DNA of 64,000 nt from Yamagishiella unicocca. Its lineage: Eukaryota > Chlorophyta > Chlorophyceae > Chlamydomonadales > Volvocaceae. Below, piece after piece: positions 11,008 through 22,300 of this stretch. The stretch is from the NCBI GenBank assembly GCA_003116995.1, contig BDSL01000010.1, positions 620,001 to 684,000 of the forward strand, in the 5' to 3' direction. Below the pieces are notes generated by a model, which was not told the DNA's origin, ran no database searches, and was given only the letters and a program-made list of their open reading frames with translations. A program made the translations under genes and the position numbers. Within the stretch, counting starts at the first letter, position 1. The number at the start of each line of letters is the position of its first letter.

Positions 11008-12296
11008 ACCAGCTCTGGGTTGCCGGGGTTGCCTGCCACGCAGCTGTCGTACTGTCCTGCAGCTGTAGCTCTCAGGGAGCTAGCTGGCTGCGTAGCTGCT
11101 GTGGTGTACGTCGTCGCGCATACGTACGCGGGTCCTGTAGGACGAGTGTTTAAGGTTCGGGTTCCCGTTTGCGTATTCCGCTGTGGCGTCGCTACAGCGG
11201 GGCACGCTTTGCGGAAATAGGGACAGCACCGTTCGTACGGTGTGTAGCAGCCAGATGGCTGCGATTGGTGTTTGCGTGGCTACTTGCGACGAGCGGGTGG
11301 GGCATGCTTTGGTAATAACCGAATTTTAGCGGTCGTGCACGGTCGCCATGGTTTGTGGTCTAGGTCGCTCGATCGGGCCCTGTCCAGCCGCCACCGCCGG
11401 GATGCTCGCTGCATGTATGGCGTGCACTTCGTTGCATGGTTATTGATGTCGCTGCTGTTGCTACCGCTGTCATCCATGCAGCTAGCAGGCAAGCAACAGC
11501 TGTCGTCACCGCGTGTGCGCTCATTTCGAAAGCGTTTGTTGCACCGTCCGCATTTCGTCGCACGCCCGCGAACCTGCATGGGAAGAAGCTTAGTAACTGC
11601 ATGCATCTCTTCTCACGCGCTGCTGCCGCAACTGCTACTGCTCTGCTGGTACTGCACTTCGCTCGGGACCTCGTTCGGGAAACGGCTGCGTCGGTGTGTT
11701 GGCTGTGGATTTTTCCTCTATTAAACAGGGGAATCGGATGGGTCGGATCGTTGGTTGTTAGGTGGCCTTCCTTCGGTTGGCACTCGGTTGGTTGCGAAGC
11801 CCAGACCCGCCGGTCTTTAGATGTATGTACATGTGTTGCAAATGTTATTACAAAATGGAACCTTGTCTTTCGCAACACGCCTCGGTGTATCCAGCAGCCG
11901 CACGGAGCCTGGTTGCACATTGCCGTAATAAAACAGTAACCTTGCGCCAGATCATCATTCATGCCAGCGGGTGAAAGTGTGACCGTGTTGCCGCTGCCGC
12001 CCGCAGGCGGGGGAGCGGCAGGAGTAGGCAAGCATATGAGGCGGGCACTCCTGCAAGCGCCAAACGATGTGAGTCGTGACTCTGGGCAGCTCTGGGGAAG
12101 CCGGTAGCGCAGCAGCATGGAGGAGTGCGCTACAGCTGGCAAGCGCAATTGCTTTTAGAAATGAAACGAATCGACATAGCGGCAATAAACAAAAGCTGTA
12201 TTCCGTAATGTGATGCCAAGGGCACTCGTCGTAGGCGGTAACTGCCCAGGTGGCTCCACATCTACCTGCAGCGGAGGCCAACTGCAGCAGCAACTG
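11008..12296. other. Region after the silk-like stop; 3'UTR or long intron
   Basis: No separate gene was recognised. No TGTAA was found by eye between 11008 and 12688; the first one after the silk-like stop is at 12689-12693. That is why a longer transcript, with this stretch as UTR or intron, is considered. Confidence 0.4.
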
Positions 12297-12693
12297 AATC
12301 CCGGAGCATCCTCATGACCTTGATTCTGTCACCTACCTTCTCTCCCGTGCGAACCCAAAGGCGGCAGCTGCTAGCACCAACGCCTCGTCGCCAGCAGCCG
12401 CAGTAGCAGTACGCCGCACAGTGGCTGCTCCTGCAGCAGCTCCCAATCCCCTAACGCATGGAAACCGCACCCCGTCAATTTCGTTCGTGCGGCCTCAAGC
12501 CCCCGCGGCAGCGGCCGGCGGGCCCACCGCTGCCTCTGGCGCCGGCAGCGGCGCCACTGCCTCCGGCGGCGGCGGGCCCGCCGCTGCCTTTGGCAACGTG
12601 ACGGCCGCATGCGACCCGCTCCTCGCGGCGGACTGCTGCGGCCCAGCCAACGTCACGGCTGCAGCAGTGGGCAAGTGCGGCTGCCTGATGTAA
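12297..12693 (+). CDS. Open Ala/Gly-rich stretch with Cys-containing end; possible extra exon
   Basis: The frame is open from about 12297 to TAA at 12691-12693 but has no ATG, so it needs an upstream exon. From about 12512 it reads as an Ala/Gly/Ser-rich segment and ends with a Cys cluster (CDPLLAADCC, then GKCGC). The composition matches the silk-like gene upstream on the same strand. Splicing from a GTAATG donor inside exon 11 (after 10963), or directly from exon 10, to the AG at 12510-12511 would keep frame and give the silk-like protein a Cys-rich C-terminus. It could also belong to a separate small gene whose first exon I cannot place. The stop codon overlaps TGTAA, the usual algal poly(A) signal, and also a GTAAGT donor-like site. 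Confidence 0.35.
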
Positions 12694-14660
12694 GTCACCA
12701 CCTGGGGTCGACCAGTGGGTTCGCTTTGGGTGCCGCCCTCGTCTCTCTTTATCTGCTCATTCCCGTGTCTTAGTTCCTATCTGCCTGCATCCTGTTATGC
12801 CTGGGCCCGTGCACGCCTTCGATCGGTGCCCCGTGCTGCTCGGCCCTTCGCTATCTGCTGCTCTTTCCACTCCTCATTGCAATGCATGACGCCTGCTGCA
12901 TTACAACGTCCTGGCCCTCAATAAATCTTAAGTAATCAGTTAGACAGCTGTGATTCACGAGGGTTTATCCATGTGCCCTTCCTGCACACTGGCCCACGTT
13001 ACACTTGTGTGCCTGCAGCAGCAGTCGCTAACGCCAGGTTACGTGCCCCTCTGAAACCCTGCCTGCGCCCTGCCGTACGTTTCCAACCTTCTATTGGACT
13101 GGATCGTAGCACGCTCTGTCGTTACACGCTGGTGTTCGCGGGGCCGCAGCTGCTCATCTGGAACGACACGCTCATGAGCCCCCCTGGAGCGTACGGGCGG
13201 GGAACGGGGGAGGAGGGGCAGCAGCTTTGCTGGTGCTGAGGCGGCGGAATTGTCGTACGCCGAGCGACAGGGGCCACATACACGGCCGAACTTTGTCAGG
13301 TGAACATAGGTTAGCACGCTGCGCCTGTGGGGCAGATGAGTTGGTTGTGTGAGGGACGTAGACGCTGGATTATCCGGCCGCCGCATCTGTTACGTTGCAG
13401 AGGAACGTTATTTTTGTCGAGGATTACTCTTTACCCGGGGATCTAGGGCGTTTGTGGTATCGGTCCGGGCGCCTGAGCAGTGTGACAGGTTGGGACAGGT
13501 TGAAGTTGTGATTGCCACCTTATACCAAAGCGTTTTGGTTTTGGCTGGCTAGGTCTGGTTTAACATGTCTTGACACATAGCTGCACACCGCGCAAAAGGA
13601 ACAAAGCCAACGTTTGTGCAGTTGAGGCTTGGGGCTGGGTGCTAGCCGGCTTGCTGATCGTCGAAGTGTATCATGAGCTTGACGAGGGCGCGGCCATAAC
13701 GTTGTTCACGATGCTTTACACGACGTAACTGGCAGATGCCCAGCAGGGGAGATATCCCCTGATGCCGCCGAGGTATACGTACCCGAGAAAGGAGAGCCCG
13801 ACGATGTTTGCACCTGCGTCGCTCTCCCCGTCCCCTTGCTTTCATAATACCATAGTAGAAGACGTACGGTGGGTTGAACTATACTGGTGAGGTATGCACG
13901 CTGAAGCGACTGCTGAAAGGATGGCGGGTTGTCGTATCAATCGAGGGGATTGCGATGGTATGTACTCGCCGCATAACCCGGAAACATGCAGGAAATACTC
14001 GAGTTCTTACAGATACTCTCAAAAACAGTACGGTGTCATGAGACGTCATCGTGTTCCAAAACCAATTTGAACATTGCTCGCACGTGCTCTGACTGCCGAA
14101 AACACACGCCTAGGCGCCCGGAAAAGGTGATTTGTTCACAATTGTCAATTCTTCTGAAACTGCTTCGGAGCGAATATGACGGCGCCATCGCGACCCTTTT
14201 GCGGAGCGGTGTCAAGGTGCGACGCAAGGGACTAGCTGCAGTCCTTCCACCTTGGCAGTGCCGATTATGAATTGACGCTTGCGATTCCTAGTCTGATGCT
14301 TAGTGGAGGCCTTTGCTGTCAGTTGCGACACGTTGCACACCTTCCGACGTGCAAATTGAACGCACATATGAATTGATAATATTAGAATATAAGCCTCGCA
14401 TGCGTAGTTTGGGGTACCAGTATCCGCGTGACTGGCAGCCACAGTACCGAGACGCAGAGCAACAGTTCCAGTCAGGCTAGCAAAGTGTGCCTGCCAATTG
14501 CGCATAGGAACAGTATACGTCAATTGTATATTGCCGTTTGCACTGACATGGATTGCCTGCACGCATAACGCTTGCTCCTAAAAACGCTCGTTCAATATCC
14601 CAAGCAATTCTGGCGCTAAACCCACTTGAATTTACCAGGCACAGCGGCTTGGCAACATCG
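12694..14660. other. Intergenic; no gene supported
   Basis: Short open frames on both strands lack motifs. The part at about 14330-14400 is AT-rich and includes a TATA-like gaatataagcc near 14383-14393, about 270 bases before the dikinase ATG. It could be part of that promoter. Confidence 0.35.
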
Positions 14661-16300
14661 ATGGCTCCAGTAGCGGCGTCTGCGCTCGGCAGCAGGTCCG
14701 CCTCCTCCGCATCCATCGCCATCAATGCCGCGGCGGCTGGGCCGTATGTCCACGGCGGGGCACCTCGACGATTTACTTCCTCAGCCGCAACCACAGCCAC
14801 AGCTGCCCCGACAACCAGCGGCCAAGCACGGGGCCGCGCGCGGGCAGTGGCGCAGGCATTGCAATCGGCGGCGCGCAGCGGCGGTAGCAGCGCTGCGGCT
14901 CCTAGAGGTGTGGCAGCGGCCGCCGCAGCGACGATTAGCGGCGACCTCGCGGATGGCACTGGCGCGGCGGTTGAGGACCTGCCCTTCTTGGAGCGCCCCA
15001 CTGCCGAAGTCCGCATGAGCATGGTTTCGGAGCGTGCGGCGGCAACCAGCGCGCTGGGGCCCCAGGTGGCTGCACGCATGCAGGTGGGGAGGCGGGGCGG
15101 GGTATGAGAGGAGGGTTTTCAGAAAATAACCCATTACTCGACATGAGGAGGGGGGAGCCCTTCCACGGGGAGGGAGGGACCCTGTGACACGCGGCGGCAG
15201 CACCCTGGTTGTGCGGTGTTGTTGCGACTAGAGTCATGCAAGAGACGTGTGCGCCGCGCCCTCAGGCGGCTGCCGTCTGTCGGTGTGTGCGCAGCCGCCT
15301 GCACCCCTCCGGCGCCTGCCCCTTCGTCGGTGCTCCTCACTCAACCCGCCGTGCATCCAACCCTAATCCGAGCCGAGCCGAGTCCGTCCCCGTCCCACCT
15401 CGCGCCCGTGTAATCGGGTGTTCTCGCACCCCCCCAGCTTGCACACCCAAAAAAAAATACCAAACGTTTCCTTCTCTGTCTTCCCTTACTTCTCAGTGCC
15501 GACCTACCGGTTTCCCCTCGAGCCCAGCCCGCCCGCCCCGTGGCACGTAGTCTGCGGCCTGAGCTATGTCGTAACGCTTCTCCCGCACCCCGCGCCTCAC
15601 CCCCGCACCACCTCACATCCCACCTCGCACCCCACCCCACCTCACAACCCCGCACCACCTCACACCCCACCCGACCCCACACCCCCTCACCACACCGCAG
15701 GCCGACTGCATCCGCGCCGTACGAGCCTGGTGCAAGCTCGGGTACGGCGACCACATCTTGGCACACGTGGTAAGAGGAGGGGTGACCCGGGGGGGTTGCA
15801 GGGGAAGTTCAGCAGCCATGCCGTACAAACGTCACCAGCCTTCCAGAACGCCCTCTCGAAGTTGCCCGTCCAGCTAAGCACGTCAAAAGGAATTCCTCCT
15901 GCATCATTTCCGCACATATGTCATTTCCGCATCCATCCCAAAGCCCTACCCGGCACCCTCCCGCCCGTCTCCCCTTCCCCTCCCTTCGTTTCCTACGTCG
16001 TGTAACCGGGTCTTCTCGCCACCCCCCCCAACCCCCGCCCGCGTAATACGGTTTTTATACACCCCCCCACCACCCGCCCTGCAGGAGCACCAGCAGCTGG
16101 CCTCCGCCTCCTCCCCGGGTCTCCTCACGAGCGCCGCCGTCACCTTCACCGGCCCCGACGGCCGCCGCCACGCCGCCGTCGCCGTCACCATCGGCGTGCA
16201 GTGCGGCCCCTCGCCGCCGCGCCCCGCAGCAGCAGCCACCGCGTCACCCTCGCCCTCGCAGCCGCCATCCCCCTCCAGGGCCAGCGTCAACAACCAATTT

Positions 16301-16331
<31 letters not shown>

Positions 16332-19300
16332 TTGGGTCGCCCACTCGGCCGCCGCCGACGCACGTGGCGCCCGGCAGCTCCGCGCCCTCCCTGGACCCGC
16401 TGCCCGGCCTGTCGCTGCACTGGGGTTGCTGCCACGGACAGGGGCAGCGCTGGCACGGCCCGGCGCTGGGCTGGCACACGATGCCGGGGGTGTCGTACGA
16501 CGCGGGTGCGTGCGTGTGTCGTGTCGTACAAGGGGGTTTGCGGGGCGCGGTAGCTGTCTGCGTGGCGTGGGTTTGGCGTTTGGCTGGTTGTGGTGAGGGA
16601 CCTCGTGGTGGAGGAGGTGGGACACTGTTGAACTTCGTCACACTCGGACCGAAGGGGAAACGGAGGCGAACGAACCTAAAGCCACGAAGTATAAATACAG
16701 GGTTTTGCTCCTGATTTACTTTATTTACTTCATGGCATATATGTAACACACCTAACATTAGGTAATTAAAAAAGGTAAGAATGAAACTACATCGAACCTA
16801 CATCTCCAAAGGAGATGGCACTCCCCGTTCCTCCGCCTGTCTGCTCACGGGTTTCGTCTCAAAACCCTAAACCCTAATGCCCCTTGGTTTGTCGGCCGTG
16901 GATTCGCGGATTCCCTTATAACCCCCTCTCCCCCTGCGGCCGCAGGCAAGGGCGCCTGGCAGACCCCTCTGGCGGTGCGGCAGGCCATACCCGTGGACGG
17001 CGGGGAGGCGGAGGACGAGGCGGAGGACTTTGGCGCCATCGGGGGGGCGGGGGCGCCGGACGGCAAGTGGGTTGCGGCGTACAGCCTGCTGCTGCAGCTG
17101 CCGTGGGAGGGACCCATTCGGTGAGGGGGGAGGGAGGGAGGGAGGGAGGGAGGAGGGAGGGAGGGGGGGGATGTGCTGCAGCTGCCGTGGGAGGGACCCA
17201 TTCGGTGAGGGGGCGGGGAGGGAGGGAGGGAGGAGGGAGGGAGGGGGGGGGATGTGCTGCAGCTGCCGTGGGAGGGACCCATTCGGTGAGGGGGCGGGGA
17301 GGGAGGGAGGGAGGAGGGAGGGAGGGAGGGGGGAAGGGAGGGAGGGAGGGAGGCAGGAAGGGAGGGAGGGAGGAAGGGAGGGAGGGAGGAGGGAGCGTTT
17401 TGAGGAAGACCCGTGGATGCGAGAAAAAACCGTTTAGAAAAGACGTTTTGAGATGCATGCTGGAGAACTGGGGTGAGGGAAGGGGGGAGGGAGGATTTGA
17501 ATAACCAACGGCGCTATCGGGCGCTTGTGAGTGTGTACGGCACGAGCAGTCCCTGCAGCTGTCTTAAGCGCACTTGGCATGTGTGTCAGGAGTCTCGCTG
17601 CCTGCAACGTGCACGTCTTGGCCGACTGGCTCCTCACATTACCCCGCCCCACCCGATCCGCCCATTTCCTCGATCCCCGCCCCTTCCCCGCCCCGCCCCT
17701 GCCGCAGCAACGGCGGGCTGTGTTTCGTGCTCAAGACAGCTAGGAACCAGTGGATCAAGGCCAGGATTGCACCGCCCCTCCCAGAAGCCGTCAGCGGCGC
17801 CGGCAGCAGCGCGGGCAGCAGCAACAGCAGCGCCGGCGGCGGCAGCGATGGCGACTTTTGGATCGGCACCGCGGGCCTGCCTCTGGCGGCGGAGGGCAGC
17901 CAGGTGCTGCCCGACGTGTTTCGAATGACGCACTCGGACAGCCTGCCGCAGGTGGGGGGAAGAGGGACCGGGGGAGGGGGGAAGGGGTTTAGGGTTCTAG
18001 GGTTTTAGCTCCTGAGAGGATTTGTTGCTGGCGAATGGCCCCCCAGCCGAGTCCTTTGCGCCCCGTTGGCTACGTTGCCGGTCCTGCTGCTGCCCATCCC
18101 GTTGCTGCTGTTGACGCGCCATGGTGGGCCCCCTCGTTTCCTCTCATACCCCTCCTCGTTGCCTCCTCCCCCGTCGCCGAGCAGGTGCTGAAGGAGATTG
18201 CCCCGCAGCCTGCCGCAGCCCCCGCACCCAGCGCCGCCGCCGCCAGCGGCACTGGCAACGGTAACGGTAATGGCAACGGCAACAGCCACGGCCATCCGGC
18301 GGCCCCACAGGTTCCGGCCCCTGCCGCTCCCCCTCCCGCCCCCCAGCAGCGGGACACAGACCTGCTGGGCGCCGCCGCCTCATTCATCGCGCCCCCCCGG
18401 CTGTCAGACGCGCTGCTGCGACCCGCGGACCGCCACCCGCTGCCGGGCGGACCCGTGGGTCCGTGCCGCTGGATGCTGGACCATATCGCGCAGAGGGAGC
18501 CGGGGGCGGAGCGCTCACTCATGCACCGGTGAGGGAGGGGGCGGGCGGGGGAGGGGGCAGCTGGAGGGGAAGGGGCGGGGGAAGCTGTGTGTGTGTATCG
18601 GGCGGGGGGCGGGCGGGAAGGGAAGGGGGGGAAGGGTACGTAGACGTGCAACAGCGCTGTTGCGGGACGTCCTGGGATCGAATCCCACTCCCGGTGTTGC
18701 TTTTCCACTTGTGGTTGTTGTGTTTGTCGTTTACACGGTGGCAGGTACAACACCGGGGCCGAGCTGGTGGACATGGCGGCGGGCAGCAGCGAGGTGGCGG
18801 AGGCGCTGGCGGCGGTGACGGCGTGGCTCAGGTACGGCAGACGCCGCCGCTGGCTGGCTGATGGCTGGCTGGCTGATGGCTGGCTGGCTGGCTGGCTGAT
18901 GGCTGATCGCATGCTCCGCCGTCGCGGCCAGTTTCCGGGGTGGGGGGTCATGGTGTGAGGTGGGGGGTCATGGTGTGAGGCGGGGGGTCGGGGAGAACTG
19001 AGGTCCTTGAGGATGAATATCAGGATGGCCTCAGCGCCACCACCCCACCTCCCCCGCTACCCATCATCTTCCACGCGGCCGCCCGCCCCCTCCCCAACAC
19101 GGGTTTCCCCTCTCTAAAACCCTAAAACCCTAAACCCTCTCCCCTATCTCCCCCATCTCCCCCATGTCGAGTAATCGGTTATTTTCTGTAACCCTTCTCT
19201 CCCCCCTGTCCGCCAGGTTCTCCTCCGCCCGGTTGCTGGTGTGGAACCGCAACTACAACATCAAGCCGCGCGAGATCTCCACGGCGCAGGGCAAGCTGGC

Positions 19301-22300
19301 GGCGGCGCTGGCGGCCCTGGGGGCGGCGAGGGGGCCGGCAGCTCCCGGAGGCCGCGGCAGTGCGGCGGTGGGGGCGCTGGTGCGGGTGGCGCTGGCGGCG
19401 GTGGGCCGCGGCGGCGCGGGGGAGGTGGGGCAGAGGATCCGAGATGAGATCCTTGCCGTACAGCAGCGCAACGGGTGCAAGGTGGGTGGGTGGGGGTGGG
19501 GGGGAGGAGGAGGGGTATGGGCAGCAGGGGCAGGGCCAGGCGGAGGGATGCTGACAGGGGGCGCGGCGATGGCTGTCGTCACTGAGGCTGAGGCTATGTT
19601 TCCTGTGCGAGTCACTGATGCTTTACCATTGCTGCCGCTGCTGCCGCTGCTGTTGCTGCTGCTGCTGCTGCCGCTGCCTCTGCTGCCGCCGACACTGATG
19701 CCGCTGTTGCTGCTGCTGCTGCCTCTGCTGCTGCCGCTGTCCCCGCTGCGGGTGGCCCCAGGGCGGCATGATGGAGGAGTGGCACCAGAAGCTGCACAAC
19801 AACACGTCACCAGATGATGTGGTCATATGCCAGGCGCTGCTGGACTACATAGCTGGTGGGGGCGGGGATGTGGGGGCTGCTGGACTACATAGCTGGCGGG
19901 GGCAGCGGGGGGCGTGAGAGGGGGATCACGTGGGGTAGGGACTTCACGGATTATTGCCCGGGGTCGTCAAGGGCAAGTGCATTAGCGTGCTCCCGGTGCC
20001 CACCCATCAGCCCCCTGTCCCCCACCTTGCACGCTCCCCCCCATACACATAAGGCCCCGCCCCACCCCCATCCCCGCCCCACCCCCATCCCCGCTCTCCT
20101 ACCCTCCCCCCCCAGCCGGCCTGGACGTGACCGCCTACTGGCGCACCCTCAGCGCCGCCGGCATCACCGCACAGCGCCTGGCGTCATTCGACCGGGCCAT
20201 CACCTCGGAGCCCCGGTTCAGCGGGCAGCAGGCGGCGGGACTGCAGAAGGACCTGGCGGCATACATGCAGGTGGGTGGGGGGGTTAGCGAGGAGACCCGT
20301 TTACACGACGTAGAAGGGGGGCAAACACATGAATTTGACCAAGTATCTGCCGTACGCATGCCTACTCCGCCGCCGTTCAGCGCCCTCCGTGCTGCCCCTG
20401 CCCCCGCCGCTGCCCCCCCCCCACCCCCGCTCCCTCTCTTCCCCCCCTCAGACTCTCCAGGCGGTGCACGGTGGGGACGACCTCAAGTCGGCTGTCAGCA
20501 ACATACTGGGGTACGAGGAGACGGACATGAAGGGTGAGTTGGGGGGGACACAACGGAGGGAGGGGGAGGGAGAGGAAACCCGCGGGGGGGGGATTGGACA
20601 CACACACGGGGGATTAGTGGAAGGCGAGGGGGTGGTGTGTTTTGCGGCGGGTTTGGCGTGGCCAAAATACACACACGCACGACGCCACCCCCGACCTTGG
20701 TCGGTAGGCCCCCCGGTAGCGTCCGCTACACTGCACGGCCCGCAGTCGCCTGATCAAGCTCCTCCTCCTCCTCGTCGCCCAGTCGGTCAGTTGTCGGTTG
20801 TGTCGGTTGTGCCGCGCAGGCAAGCGGATCGTTGTGCCTCCGGTGCCCCACGTGGCCACCCCCGCCCTGGCCGCCCACCTGCGCTCGCTGCTGGCGCTGC
20901 AGCGGCACCTGTCGTCGCCTCAGGCGGCCGCGGCTGCTGCGGCGGCTGCTCAGCGGGCGCTGCACCCCAACACAGCCGTGACGTCCTTCCTGATGGGCGG
21001 GGGAGCGGGCTCCAGCTCACACACGGTGGGTGGGTGGGTTTCGAGGAAGACCCGTGAATGCGACCCACCGGTGGGTGGGTCGGTGGGTGGGTGCCGGGTT
21101 ACGTGCTGTTGGCTTTGGGGGGGGCGGAGCGCGGGATGAGGGGGGAACGGAAGGTTCCGTCCGTAGGTGCCGTACATTGGTCTGGGGCGAGGCGGATCTC
21201 CTCGAATCCACGGCCAGCAGGACGGGGGGGAGGGGGGAAGCGTGTGTGTTTTGCTGCTTCATCAGCCTCTGTGCCACGCCGCCGCCACCACCGCTCTCCC
21301 ATACCACACCTCCCCCACTGGCTCCCCACCCGGCTCAGTGCCGACCCACGGGTCTCCTCTCATACCCCCCTGGCTCCCCCCCTGGCTCCCCCCCTGGCTC
21401 CCCCCCTGGGATGGGGATGGGCTGGGCCGTCTCCAGCCTTCGGTGCATCCCGCGGCTTCCAAGTTCGCCATCCCAGTTCTCGGCTTTGCACTCCATAATA
21501 TAGTCCACGTTTTCGTCTTCTTCACTGCACCCACAGTCGTCGCGTCCGTGTGTGTCGCATGCGCGCGCGTTTGTAGTATGACGGCTAGACGCTAGAGCTA
21601 TGCACCAACTACATTACCCCAGTCGAGTTACCGGTTCTTTACTTGTAACCCCTCTGCCTCCCCTCCTCTTCATGCCTCAGGCCTCCGCCCACAAGGGACC
21701 CAGCTCGTCGTCGGCCTCTGCCGCCTCCGCCACCGGCTCAGCTGCCTCCGTGGGCGCGCACCGCCCCACCGATGTGGCGTCCCTCCACGGCCTGGCGGGC
21801 GCCACTCGCCTGATGGAGATGGTGGTGGAGGCCAGGCACCTGATCAAGCCCTTCCTGGACGGAGGCGATGCGGCGTGTGGCGGCAGGTGCGCCGAGGGGT
21901 AACCGGCTGGTTGGGGGGAGGTGGCTGGGGGGGTTCGAGGAAGACCCGTGGGGGGGGGTAGGGTTTAGGGTAAATGATTTTTTCACATTTTGGGTTAACA
22001 GTGGTGAACAGAGAACACCCCGTGTGTGTGTTTGTGTGTTACGGGTGTTTTGGGGGGGTTCGAGGGAAACCCGTGGATGTCCGAAAAAATCGTTTAAAAC
22101 AGAAGTTTTGAGATGCATGCGGGAGAACTGGGTTGGGGATACGAAAGCCGAAGGTCGTAATATGACCTTTGGCGGCTAAGCTATATCGGCTACGGCGAGA
22201 CGAAAGGAAGCGAGGACCCCGCGCGACGCACGTAAACTTTTCGCAGAACCGGTTTTGGGCGCTAGCAGGAGAACTGTGGGAGTTGGTGCGCTATGGGAGA

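Noticed and set aside
12973..13239. Small open frame after the Cys-rich stretch
   Set aside because: No motif, no conserved composition and no matching splice phase with the 12297-12693 stretch could be shown.
18600..18700. A tRNA gene in the dikinase intron
   Set aside because: Only a T-arm-like piece is present; acceptor, D-arm and anticodon arm cannot be drawn.
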